A stretch of 7,244 nucleotides of DNA from DATJJW01 sp035491935. GTDB lineage: Bacteria; Pseudomonadota; Alphaproteobacteria; ATCC43930; CGMCC-115725. A program made the translations under genes and the position numbers. The notes under the pieces were generated by a model. That model did no database searches and was not told where the DNA came from. It saw only the letters and a program-made list of their open reading frames with translations. Positions 1-6,515 of this stretch are shown here, piece by piece. The stretch's first letter is position 1; each line of letters begins with the position of its first letter. The stretch lies in assembly GCA_035491935.1 (NCBI GenBank), contig DATJJW010000141.1, positions 1-7,244 of the forward strand. The letters are read 5' to 3'.

Positions 1-503
1 ACCGTGCCGAACAGCCCGATGAAGGGTGCAGTCGAGCCGACGGTGGCGAGAAAGGCGGTGTAACGCTCCAGCCGCTCCATCTCCCGGCCGATGGTGATGC
101 TCATGATGCGCTCGATACGCTCCTTCAGGCTCGCCTGGAAACCCGTGGCGGCGCCCAGCCCCTTGGAGACGGCGCGGCGCCATTCCAGCATGGCGGCCGA
201 GAACACCGCGGCCATCGGGTCGGTCGGCCGCGAGCCGATCCGGTCGTAGAGCGTGTCGATCGAACCGCCCGACCAGAAGCTTTCCTCAAAGGCGTCGGCC
301 TCGCGTTTCAGGCGCCGCAGCTTCAGCCATTTGTCGAAAATCACCGCCCAGGACCAGAATGACGCGATCAGCAGGACCACCATGATTACCTTGACGATGA
401 CATCGGCCTGCAGAAACAGCGAGAGCATCGAGAGATCGGCGGGCGGAGGTGCGGCTCCGGCAGGGACGGCCAGGGCGTTGGATGTGACGGCGTTAGGTTC
501 CAT
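1..503 (-). CDS. tolQ: TolQ, Tol-Pal proton-channel subunit (5' part, runs off left edge)
   Basis: Reverse-strand translation from the ATG at 503-501 gives 167 residues with no stop before base 1, so the C-terminal part is missing. It begins MEPNAVTSNA, has a hydrophobic segment at about residues 33-56 ending SFWSWAVIFDKW, a cytoplasmic stretch with the charged RIERIMSITIGREMERLERY (about 129-148), and enters the second membrane segment with FLATVGSTAPFIGLFGT, a hallmark of the TolQ/ExbB/MotA family. In the family, TolQ with TolR forms an inner-membrane channel that uses proton flow to energise TolA and Pal for outer-membrane constriction at division. The TolQ rather than ExbB call rests on the ybgC neighbour and the FWSWAVIFDKW segment. 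No in-frame ATG/GTG/TTG was found close upstream; the ribosome site is weak (GAGAG, 12 bases upstream). tolR should follow beyond the left edge. Confidence 0.93.
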   Translation of the reverse strand, partial: MEPNAVTSNALAVPAGAAPPPADLSMLSLFLQADVIVKVIMVVLLIASFWSWAVIFDKWLKLRRLKREADAFEESFWSGGSIDTLYDRIGSRPTDPMAAVFSAAMLEWRRAVSKGLGAATGFQASLKERIERIMSITIGREMERLERYTAFLATVGSTAPFIGLFGT

Positions 504-598
504 GGCGCGGCTTAGCTCTCGATTGGCAGGTTGGCTTGGGGTTGGGCAGTTTCGGAGTTGGACTGACAGGGACGATCCGATGAGATGCGCGGTAACGC
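504..598. other. ybgC-tolQ spacer
   Basis: These 95 bases are the only sizeable gap in the minus-strand gene run, whose other junctions run from a 4-base overlap to a 5-base gap. I see no convincing hairpin terminator and no clear -35/-10 pair. tolQ could be read through from upstream or have its own promoter here; the sequence does not decide it. Confidence 0.5.
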
Positions 599-1123
599 TT
601 AACGGCTGGAGAGTCCTCCAGGTTCCGGCACTTCCGGCACTGGCGGCACCGGAGGTGTGTCGAACACGGAGGCAGCCGCCTCGAAGATCGGTTTGAAGGC
701 ATCAAGCAGCATCGGTGGTATTCGTGACAATTGCCCCGCCGATGTCACTAAAACCAATTGGAGGCGAAGTTCCACCAGGATTGTGGCAGCACGGCGGACG
801 ATTTGGCGCAGTTCTATGGCAGCGCGGGTCATTTGGCCGACCGTGGTCTCGACGATGAGCGCATCGTCGAGCTTGGCTGCCAGGCGGAAATCGATCTGTG
901 CGCGCCGCACGACCCAGGCTCGTCCGGTCTCGGCCCGCAGCCGCTCGAAGGGCCAGCCGAGCAAACGCAGACATTCCGAACGCGCCCGCTCCGCGAAATG
1001 CAGGTAATTGGCGTGATAGACAATGCCGCCGGCATCCGTATCCTCATAATAGACCCGGACCGGGAAAAGATGGGTGGCGCCGTCGAGGACGCCGGAAGCG
1101 GGCAGCATGGGAGCGGACAGCAT
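599..1123 (-). CDS. ybgC: YbgC/YbaW-type acyl-CoA thioesterase, Tol-Pal associated
   Basis: The protein has 174 residues. Residues 20-50 carry the hotdog-fold signature VYYEDTDAGGIVYHANY followed by FAERARSE; Asp30 matches the catalytic Asp of E. coli YbgC (second Asp of YYEDTD). The family hydrolyses acyl-CoA thioesters in the cytoplasm, and ybgC is characteristically the gene preceding tolQ, as here. The E. coli protein has about 134 residues; the excess here is a roughly 12-residue N-terminal extension and a C-terminal tail containing PPVPPVPEVPEP (157-168) encoded by 9-bp repeats. The start at 1123 is supported by a strong ribosome site (GGGGAGGG) lying within the end of ruvB, 3 bases after whose stop this gene starts; an alternative Met at residue 6 would be farther from it. 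The physiological substrate is not evident. Confidence 0.93.
   Translation of the reverse strand: MLSAPMLPASGVLDGATHLFPVRVYYEDTDAGGIVYHANYLHFAERARSECLRLLGWPFERLRAETGRAWVVRRAQIDFRLAAKLDDALIVETTVGQMTRAAIELRQIVRRAATILVELRLQLVLVTSAGQLSRIPPMLLDAFKPIFEAAASVFDTPPVPPVPEVPEPGGLSSR
623..649. repeat. 9-bp tandem repeat encoding the Pro-rich YbgC tail
   Basis: TTCCGGCAC occurs twice in direct succession (623-631, 632-640), followed by a third copy with two changes (TGGCGGCAC, 641-649). On the coding strand the units read Val-Pro-Glu, Val-Pro-Glu and Val-Pro-Pro. The unit length is a multiple of three, so a gain or loss of copies would keep the reading frame. Confidence 0.75.
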
Positions 1124-1126
1124 AGC

Positions 1127-2212
1127 CTAACCCTCCCCTTCCCCACGCAACAGGTCGAACTGCGCGGACTCCGTCCCCGGCGGCCGCAGCATCGGCAAGC
1201 CCAGATGGCCGTAGGCGGCATCGGTGAGCATGCGACCACGCGGCGTGCGCTGCAGGAAGCCCTGCTGGATGAGATAGGGTTCGATGACATCCTCGATGAC
1301 GTCGCGCTGCTCCGACAGCACCGCGGCCATGGTCTCCACGCCCACCGGACCACCCAGGTAATGCTTGGCTATGGCACCGAGATAGCGGCGGTCCATGGCA
1401 TCCAGGCCACGCACATCGACCTCGAGCCGGGTGAGCGCCGCATCGGCCGCCTTGGCATTGACGGTAACGATGCCGGCAACCGCGGCAAAATCGCGCACCC
1501 GCCGCAACAGGCGCCCGGCGACGCGCGGCGTACCGCGCGAGCGCGAGGCAATCTCGGCAGCACCATCCTCGGCCAGGTCGAATCCGAGCACGCCGGCACC
1601 GCGGCGGATGATCGCGCGCAGCTCCTCGGGCGTATAGAAATCGAGGCGCAGGGGAATGCCGAAGCGTTCGCGCAGCGGCCTTGTGATGAGGCCCGAGCGC
1701 GTGGTGGCGCCGACCAGGGTGAAGGGCGGCAAATCGATGCGGATCGAACGCGCCGCCGGCCCCTCGCCGATGATCAGGTCGAGCTGGAAATCCTCCATCG
1801 CCGGATAGAGCACCTCCTCCACCGCCGGCATCATGCGATGGATCTCGTCGATGAACAGCACGTCGCGCGGCTGGAGGTTGGTCAACAGCGCCGCCAGATC
1901 GCCCGCGCGCTGGATCACCGGCCCGGATGTCGCCCGGAACCCCACGCCCAACTCGCGCGCGACGATCTGCGCCAGTGTCGTCTTGCCGAGGCCCGGCGGC
2001 CCGTGGAACAGCACATGGTCGAGCGCCTCACCACGTCCGCGCGCCGCCTCGATGAAAATGCGCAAATTCTCACGCACCTGACGCTGGCCGGTGAAATCGT
2101 CGAGCGTGAGCGGACGGATCGAAGCCTCGCCGCCATCCTCGGCCGAGTTCTCGCCGGAAACCAGGCGGGGGTCCCGATCGGATGCCGCGAGCTCTTCCGA
2201 TAGGCTGCGCAT
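1127..2212 (-). CDS. ruvB: RuvB, Holliday-junction branch-migration ATPase
   Basis: A 361-residue AAA+ helicase subunit. Visible motifs in order: Walker A GPPGLGKTT (71-79), Walker B LFIDEIH (119-125), sensor 1 GATTR (168-172), the arginine-finger region RPLRERFG (178-185), sensor-2 region RGTPRVAGRLLRRVRDFA (226-243), and the C-terminal winged-helix DNA-binding domain with IEPYLIQQGFLQRTPRGR (310-327). Length is a little above the E. coli protein (336) because of an N-terminal extension before RPLTLDDFTGQ. RuvB forms hexamers that pump DNA through the RuvA-bound junction during recombinational repair. The start ATG shares one base with the ruvA stop (TGATG at 2214-2210), with AAGGAG about 11 bases upstream, indicating translational coupling. 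The next gene, ybgC, starts 3 bases after the TAG stop. All key residues are present and the gene looks intact. Confidence 0.98.
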   Translation of the reverse strand: MRSLSEELAASDRDPRLVSGENSAEDGGEASIRPLTLDDFTGQRQVRENLRIFIEAARGRGEALDHVLFHGPPGLGKTTLAQIVARELGVGFRATSGPVIQRAGDLAALLTNLQPRDVLFIDEIHRMMPAVEEVLYPAMEDFQLDLIIGEGPAARSIRIDLPPFTLVGATTRSGLITRPLRERFGIPLRLDFYTPEELRAIIRRGAGVLGFDLAEDGAAEIASRSRGTPRVAGRLLRRVRDFAAVAGIVTVNAKAADAALTRLEVDVRGLDAMDRRYLGAIAKHYLGGPVGVETMAAVLSEQRDVIEDVIEPYLIQQGFLQRTPRGRMLTDAAYGHLGLPMLRPPGTESAQFDLLRGEGEG

Positions 2213-2904
2213 CAGGCCGCAAGCTCCTTCAATCCGGCACGGATGAGCTCGGCCAGCGCCACATCGTCATCGGCATCGCGCGCCACGGCCATGACCGCGA
2301 CCATCGCCTCGGCCCGGCGATAACCCAGATTGACCAAGGCCGAGATTGCTTCCTCGATGCGCGCCGGCTTCTGCGAGGGTATAGGCGCGGCGGCTGCCGA
2401 TTTGCCGGCGCCGCGCCGCGCACCTGTCTTGCGTTCCTCAGCCGCTACCGGTTCCGCGTCGGCGGCCGACGCCTTCGGGCTGAGGACGGAAGGCGTCAGA
2501 CGCGACAGCGCGGCCTTGTCCTTCAGCTCGGTCGCGAGCCTGGCGGCCAGGCGCGGCCCTACCCCCTCGGCACGCGAAAGCTGGGCGCGGTCTTGCGCCA
2601 CAATGGCGAGCACGAGTTGCGCCGGCGGCAGGATCGACAGGATATTGAGCGCCACCTTGCCGCCGACACCCTGCACGGTATTGAGGATGCGGAACCAGTC
2701 GCGCTCATCGGCGTCCAGGAAGCCGAACAACGTGACCGCATCCTCGCGCATATGCGTCTCGATCAGGAGGCTCGCCGCCTCGCCGATGGGCAGCGCCTGG
2801 CGCGTCCGGCTGGAGACCTGGACCAGATAGCCGACACCGCCGACATCGATCAGCATGCCGTCCAGGCCGATATCGTCGACGATGCCCCGCAATCTCGCGA
2901 TCAT
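2212..2904 (-). CDS. ruvA: RuvA, Holliday-junction DNA-binding subunit
   Basis: A 230-residue protein starting MIARLRGIV, the classic RuvA N-terminus. Domain I (about 1-63) is the OB fold and contains the acidic pin Glu54-Asp55 (HMREDA), which in E. coli RuvA (ED at 55-56) keeps the junction open. Domain II has two helix-hairpin-helix motifs, VQGVGGKVALNIL (77-89) and AEGVGPRLAARLATELKDK (112-130). Domain III (about 180-230) is the RuvB-contacting domain with the conserved LVNLGYRRAEA. The flexible linker between II and III (about 135-180) is long and Ala/Lys-rich, accounting for the excess over the 203 residues of E. coli RuvA. The protein forms tetramers that bind four-way junctions and load RuvB. 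It overlaps ruvC by 4 bases (ATGA) and has AAAGG 7 bases before its ATG, so translation is probably coupled. Confidence 0.98.
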   Translation of the reverse strand: MIARLRGIVDDIGLDGMLIDVGGVGYLVQVSSRTRQALPIGEAASLLIETHMREDAVTLFGFLDADERDWFRILNTVQGVGGKVALNILSILPPAQLVLAIVAQDRAQLSRAEGVGPRLAARLATELKDKAALSRLTPSVLSPKASAADAEPVAAEERKTGARRGAGKSAAAAPIPSQKPARIEEAISALVNLGYRRAEAMVAVMAVARDADDDVALAELIRAGLKELAA

Positions 2905-3548
2905 GCCGACACCTTTGCCTTGGCCATGGAGAGCTTCGCGCCAGAGAGTTTAGCTCCAGAGAGTTTAGGCCCAGAGAGTTTAGCTCCGGAGAGTTCAGCT
3001 CCACCGGCCATGACCGTCGCCGCCTGCCAATTGCGGCCGGTGCCGGCATGATGGGCATGGCAAATGGCCACGGCCAGCGCATCGGCGGCATCGGCCTGCG
3101 AGGTCACGGCACCGGGCAGCAGCCGGCCGACCATCATCTGCACCTGTGCCTTCTCCGCATGGCCGGTGCCGACGATCGCCTTCTTCACCGCGGTCGACGC
3201 GTATTCGGCAACGACCAGCCCCCGCTCGGCCGGCGCCAGCAGCACGACGCCGCGCGCCAGCCCCAGCTTCAGGGTCGTGACCGCGTTCTTGTTGACGAAG
3301 GTCTCCTCGATCGCGGCCTCCGACGGCTGATAGCGGTCGATGACCTCCAGCACACCCTGGTGCAGCGCCACCAGGCGCAACGCCATCGGCTGGTTCTCGT
3401 CCGAACGGACCACCCCCTCCGCCACGCGCGTCAGGCGGTTGCCGACCACGTCGATGATGCCCCAGCCGGTGCGGCGCAAACCCGGGTCGAGCCCGATCAG
3501 CCGCACGACTCGTGGGCCATTGGCCACGGGAGGGGCGGAGACGGCCAT
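2901..3548 (-). CDS. ruvC: RuvC, Holliday-junction endonuclease with repeat-encoded C-terminal tail
   Basis: A 215-residue RNase H-fold resolvase. The four acidic catalytic residues are visible: Asp21 in IGLDPG, Glu81 in AAIEETFVNKNA, and Asp153 and Asp156 in QADAADALA; they match D7, E66, D138 and D141 of E. coli. RuvC cuts Holliday junctions symmetrically after RuvAB migration. The catalytic domain ends near residue 170 (E. coli total 173), but this protein continues for about 44 residues, of which 184-207 are five near-identical pentapeptides (GAELS, GAKLS, GPKLS, GAKLS, GAKLS) followed by MAKAKVSA. This tail is Lys-rich, uses AAA/TCT-type codons unlike the GC-rich body, and is probably disordered. 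The start at 3548 has a 14-residue lead before RLIGLDPG; no other ATG precedes it in frame, and it lies 5 bases after the yebC stop. Confidence 0.97.
   Translation of the reverse strand: MAVSAPPVANGPRVVRLIGLDPGLRRTGWGIIDVVGNRLTRVAEGVVRSDENQPMALRLVALHQGVLEVIDRYQPSEAAIEETFVNKNAVTTLKLGLARGVVLLAPAERGLVVAEYASTAVKKAIVGTGHAEKAQVQMMVGRLLPGAVTSQADAADALAVAICHAHHAGTGRNWQAATVMAGGAELSGAKLSGPKLSGAKLSGAKLSMAKAKVSA
2929..3003. repeat. Five tandem copies of a 15-bp unit inside ruvC
   Basis: Plus-strand units begin at 2929, 2944, 2959, 2974 and 2989. The consensus is GAGAGTTTAGCTCCA, with one to five changes in the outer copies (the 2929 copy reads GAGAGCTTCGCGCCA). On the coding strand each unit encodes one Gly-Ala-Lys-Leu-Ser pentapeptide of the RuvC tail. 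The unit is about 47% GC, clearly below its surroundings, and keeps frame when copies are gained or lost. The array ends 25 bases before the start of ruvA. Confidence 0.93.
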
Positions 3549-3553
3549 GGGCC

Positions 3554-4306
3554 TCAGTTCCCCAGCTTGGCCATCAGCGCCTCGGGGATGTCGAAATTGG
3601 CGTAGACCGTCTGCACGTCGTCGCTGTCCTCCAGCGCTTCGACCAGCTTGAACAGGCTCTGCGCCACATCCTCTTCGGCAACCGGCACCAGATTGAGCGG
3701 CTTCCAGATCAGCTTGGCGCCGCTGGACGCGCCGAAGCGCGTCTCCAGCGCGTCGCGTACGGCGGAAAGGTCGTCGGGCGCGCAGGTCACCTGGTGATCC
3801 TCCTCACCCGTCTCGACATCGTCGGCGCCGGCCTCGATGGCGGCCTCCAGCATGGCGTCGTTGTCGCCGACGCTGAGCGGGTACGTCACCTGGCCCAGGC
3901 GCGAGAACATGAAGCTGACGCTGTTCGTCTCGCCCAAGGTCCCGCCATTCTTGGTGAAGGCGGTGCGCACCTCGCTGGCGGTGCGGTTGCGGTTATCGGT
4001 CAGCGCCTCGACGATGACGGCGACGCCGCCGGGGCCATAACCCTCGTAACGCACCTCTTCGTAGTTATCGCCATCGTCGCCGCCGGCACCGCGCTTGACC
4101 GCGCGATCGATCGTGTCCTTGGGCATATTGGCGACTCGCGCGGCCATCATTGCGGCGCGCAGGCGCGGATTGGCCGCGGGATCAGGCAGGCCGGAACGCG
4201 CCGCCACCGTCAGTTCGCGGATGAGCTTGGTGAACACCTTGCCGCGCTTCTTATCCTGCGCGCCCTTGCGATGCATGATGTTCTTAAACTGGGAATGACC
4301 AGCCAT
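3554..4306 (-). CDS. yebC: YebC/PmpR/TACO1-family protein
   Basis: A 250-residue protein opening MAGHSQFKNIMHRKGAQDKK, the near-invariant N-terminus of this family, with further signatures KRGKVFTKLIREL (20-32), YEGYGPGGVAVIVEALTDNRNR (87-108) and GGTLGETNSVSFMF (121-134). The family's three-domain architecture is full length. Members include mitochondrial TACO1, needed for translation of a specific protein, and bacterial proteins reported either as DNA-binding regulators (PmpR) or as factors easing ribosome stalling at proline-rich stretches; which role applies here is not shown by sequence. An upstream in-frame start would add 45 residues with no family similarity, so the ATG at 4306 is chosen although its ribosome site is poor. 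It is the first gene of the minus-strand run and sits directly before ruvC, the usual alphaproteobacterial and enterobacterial neighbourhood. Confidence 0.97.
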   Translation of the reverse strand: MAGHSQFKNIMHRKGAQDKKRGKVFTKLIRELTVAARSGLPDPAANPRLRAAMMAARVANMPKDTIDRAVKRGAGGDDGDNYEEVRYEGYGPGGVAVIVEALTDNRNRTASEVRTAFTKNGGTLGETNSVSFMFSRLGQVTYPLSVGDNDAMLEAAIEAGADDVETGEEDHQVTCAPDDLSAVRDALETRFGASSGAKLIWKPLNLVPVAEEDVAQSLFKLVEALEDSDDVQTVYANFDIPEALMAKLGN

Positions 4307-4348
4307 GGCAATCGAATCTATAATTTCTGCGGAATAAGGTGTTGCATA

Positions 4349-4361
4349 CCACATGTTGTGG
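4349..4361. repeat. Palindrome CCACA-N3-TGTGG
   Basis: Five-base perfect arms around a 3-base centre, about 43 bases upstream of yebC and upstream of its only -10-like box. It is a plausible operator for a dimeric regulator. It is short enough that chance occurrence is not excluded. Confidence 0.35.
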
Positions 4362-4495
4362 ACGATACCCAGTCCGACAAAATCGGGGGCGCCATGCAAT
4401 GTGGCTGGGATTGAGGTGGGCGTCTTGCAGACATGTCGCAAGCCGTCTACCGGGTCCGCGCATTATCTGACACTAACGGCGGGCCTTACTAAACA

Positions 4496-4509
4496 ACCGG
4501 CCTGCCGGT
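4496..4509. repeat. Palindrome ACCGGC-CT-GCCGGT
   Basis: Six-base perfect arms around two bases, 39 bases before the transporter ATG and therefore probably within or near its leader. It could be an operator or a small leader hairpin. No T-run follows it, so a terminator is unlikely. Confidence 0.35.
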
Positions 4510-4548
4510 CCTACCCGATCCATCGACGAGGGGAGCGTATCCGCGCCC

Positions 4549-5529
4549 ATGTTCAAGCGCCTGCGTCTGCGCGTCGACAATTTCCTGATGCTGCTGGTCG
4601 GCATGGTCGTGCTCGCTTCGATCCTGCCGGCGCGCGGGAGCGTGGCACCGGTCTTCGCTACCGCCACCGATATCGCCATCGGCCTGTTGTTCTTCCTGCA
4701 CGGCGCCCGGCTCTCGCGCCAGGCGATCCTGCAGGGTATCACTCATTGGCGCCTGCACATCACCGTATTCCTGGCAACGTTCGGCCTGTTCCCCCTGCTG
4801 GGCCTGGCGCTCGAATTCGTGCCGTCTTCGGTGATCTCCCCCAATATCGTGCTGGGCATCGTCTTCCTGTGCTGCCTGCCCTCCACCGTGCAATCCTCGA
4901 TCGCCTTCACTTCGATCGCGGGCGGTAACGTGCCCGCAGCGATCTGCAGCGCATCGGCCTCCAACCTCTTCGGCATCGTGATCACACCCTTGCTCGTCGG
5001 GCTGCTGATACGCGTCCATGGCTCGGCCCTTTCGGTGCACACGGTGACCGCGATCATGGAGCAGCTCTTCCTGCCCTTCATCGTCGGCCATCTGCTGAGG
5101 CCCGTCATCGGCGGCTTCATCAGCCGTCACGGCAGGCTGACCGGCATGGTCGACCGCGGCTCGATCCTGATGGTGGTCTATGGTGCCTTCAGCGCCGCCG
5201 TGGTCGCCGGGCTCTGGCACGAGATGTCGCTGACCGATTTTGCGGCCCTGATCGTCGCCGATACGGTCCTGCTGCTGCTGGTGCTGGCCATCACGACCTA
5301 TGGCTCGCGGGCATTGCGCTTCAGACGCGCCGACGAGATCACCATCGTATTCTGCGGTTCGAAGAAGAGCCTGGCCAGCGGCACGCCGATCGCGGCGATC
5401 ATGTTCCCCGCCCATACGGTCGGCGCCTTGCTGCTGCCGCTGATGTTCTTCCACCAGATCCAGCTGATGGTCTGCGCCGCCATGGCCCAGCGTTATGCCA
5501 GGCGCCGGGGCGAAGTCGCGGCCTCCTGA
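4549..5529 (+). CDS. SBF-like (YfeH-type) bile acid:sodium symporter family transporter
   Basis: A 326-residue, strongly hydrophobic protein with about nine or ten membrane segments, the first at about residues 11-28. Family signatures are LLFFLHGARLS (46-56), the LPSTVQSSIAFTSIAGGN stretch (110-127) followed by AAICSASASNLFGI (130-143), and FCGSKKSLASGTP (268-280) followed by a hydrophobic hairpin ending near MFFHQIQLM. The CGSKKSL motif is characteristic of the SBF-like branch containing E. coli YfeH and animal SLC10A7, rather than classical bile-acid carriers. Length matches YfeH (about 330). The family is expected to move organic or other anions across the inner membrane, probably with Na+, but no substrate can be named. 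The ATG at 4549 is preceded by GAGGGGAG at a rather long 13 bases; the short basic N-terminus MFKRLRLRVDN fits the positive-inside rule. It is transcribed divergently from yebC. Confidence 0.9.
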   Translation: MFKRLRLRVDNFLMLLVGMVVLASILPARGSVAPVFATATDIAIGLLFFLHGARLSRQAILQGITHWRLHITVFLATFGLFPLLGLALEFVPSSVISPNIVLGIVFLCCLPSTVQSSIAFTSIAGGNVPAAICSASASNLFGIVITPLLVGLLIRVHGSALSVHTVTAIMEQLFLPFIVGHLLRPVIGGFISRHGRLTGMVDRGSILMVVYGAFSAAVVAGLWHEMSLTDFAALIVADTVLLLLVLAITTYGSRALRFRRADEITIVFCGSKKSLASGTPIAAIMFPAHTVGALLLPLMFFHQIQLMVCAAMAQRYARRRGEVAAS

Positions 5530-5684
5530 CCATCGAAATCCACGAAAACCAAGAGCCACAAAAACGAGGCCCGGCGAGACGTGACGGTCGACAAGACGCC
5601 CCGGTTGAACTAGAGGGTTATCGAACGATCACCAGGCCGTAAGAGCCCCTCGAAAACAACCAGATCAGAAACACAGGCTTCAGT
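5530..5684. other. Spacer between the two transporter genes
   Basis: These 155 bases are noticeably more A-rich than the coding sequence around them. I see no clear hairpin terminator and no confident promoter. The gap is long for a tight operon, so the permease may have its own promoter here. Confidence 0.4.
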
Positions 5685-6515
5685 ATGCATCTCATGGCGA
5701 ATCCCTTTTGGCTCGCGGGCCTCGTCGCCTCCATGGCCGCCACCGGCCTGGTCTCCGGAACCCTAGCGGGGCTGCTTGGCGTCGGTGGCGGCATCGTCAT
5801 CGTCCCGGTCCTGTTCAACGTGCTGCCGCTGTTGAGCATCCCGGTATCCCTGCAGATGAAGATCGCGGTCGCGACCAGCCTGGCGACCATCATCCCGACC
5901 TCGATCATCTCGGCCCGCCGGCATTATGCCAAGGGCGCCATCGACACGTCCTTGTTGAAGGCCATCTGGCCGTCGATGATCTTTGGCGTAGTGATCGGCA
6001 CGATCCTGGCAATCTGGCTGAAGGGCAACGCCCTGACCGTGGTCTTCGCCGCCATTGCGTTGCTGGTCGCGCTCAACATGGGCCTCACCGGCGTCGACTT
6101 CAAATTGCGCGACCAGACGCCGCGCGGGCCGACGCTCTGGAGCCTCGGCACCTTCATCGGCGGCATCTCGGCGATGATGGGTATCGGCGGCGGCACGGTG
6201 GGCGTGCCGATCCTGTCGATCTTCGGTACGCCGATCCGCTCGGCGGTCGCCACATCCTCGGTCTTCGGCCTGATCATCTCGATCCCGGCGACAGTGGGCT
6301 TCCTCTATGGCGGCTGGGACGTGCCGGGCCTGCCGCCCTTCTCACTGGGCTTCATCAACCTGATCGGCTTCATCCTGATCGTGCCGAGCTCGCTGATCGC
6401 AACGCCCTGGGGCGTCCATCTCGCCCACACCATCCCGCCGCTGATGCTGAAGCGCGCCTTCGCACTCTTTCTTGCCATCACCTCGATCCGTATGTTCTAC
6501 GGGGTGCTGTTCTAG
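5685..6515 (+). CDS. TauE/SafE-family anion permease
   Basis: A 276-residue membrane protein of TauE/SafE (DUF81) type with about eight membrane segments. The internal duplication typical of the family is plain: LAGLLGVGGGIVIVPVL (28-43) followed by AVATSLATIIPTSIIS (61-76), and ISAMMGIGGGTVGVPILSIF (161-180) followed by SAVATSSVFGLIISIPATVGF (186-206). Family members are exporters or importers of sulfite, sulfoacetate, sulfolactate or other organosulfur or carboxylate anions; nothing here fixes the substrate, and no sulfur-metabolism genes are in view. Met1 at 5685 is preferred over Met4 because an AGG element lies about 8 bases upstream of Met1, but the ribosome site is weak. It follows another anion-type transporter on the same strand and precedes a MarR regulator. 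Its stop codon overlaps the first base of the tandem repeat that follows. Confidence 0.93.
   Translation: MHLMANPFWLAGLVASMAATGLVSGTLAGLLGVGGGIVIVPVLFNVLPLLSIPVSLQMKIAVATSLATIIPTSIISARRHYAKGAIDTSLLKAIWPSMIFGVVIGTILAIWLKGNALTVVFAAIALLVALNMGLTGVDFKLRDQTPRGPTLWSLGTFIGGISAMMGIGGGTVGVPILSIFGTPIRSAVATSSVFGLIISIPATVGFLYGGWDVPGLPPFSLGFINLIGFILIVPSSLIATPWGVHLAHTIPPLMLKRAFALFLAITSIRMFYGVLF

Larger units (their letters stand above)
4307..4548. promoter_or_regulatory. Divergent intergenic region between yebC and the SBF-like transporter
   Basis: These 242 bases must hold the start signals for both directions. Reading towards yebC there is a TATAGA box (plus strand TCTATA, 4317-4322) only about 10 bases before the ATG, with no good -35; if used, the mRNA would be almost leaderless, so this is a weak candidate. 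Two perfect short inverted repeats stand out: CCACA-TGT-TGTGG (4349-4361) and ACCGGC-CT-GCCGGT (4496-4509); either could be a regulator site. A ribosome site GAGGGGAG (4528-4535) lies 13 bases before the transporter ATG. I see no RNA gene or convincing small ORF. Confidence 0.5.

Noticed and set aside
758..2203. Long plus-strand open frame of 481 codons opposite ruvB and ybgC
   Set aside because: It is antisense to two clearly conserved genes, its translation is low-complexity (Arg/Gln/His-rich) with no recognisable domain, and long shadow frames are expected in GC-rich DNA.
2929..3003. CRISPR-like array
   Set aside because: The units are 15 bp, directly adjacent without spacers, and in frame within ruvC.
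2182..3051. Plus-strand frame of 289 codons ending in a pentapeptide repeat (APESL units)
   Set aside because: It is the antisense reading of ruvA and the ruvC 15-bp repeat; any 15-bp array gives a pentapeptide repeat in every open frame.
4307..4441. 45-residue N-terminal extension of YebC from an ATG at 4441
   Set aside because: The family begins at MAGHSQFKNI; the extension has no family similarity and would cover the divergent control region.
4489..5559. Minus-strand frame of 356 codons opposite the SBF-like transporter
   Set aside because: It is rich in Asp, Gln, His and Arg with no domain, as expected for the complement of a hydrophobic-protein gene; the plus strand carries the conserved family motifs.
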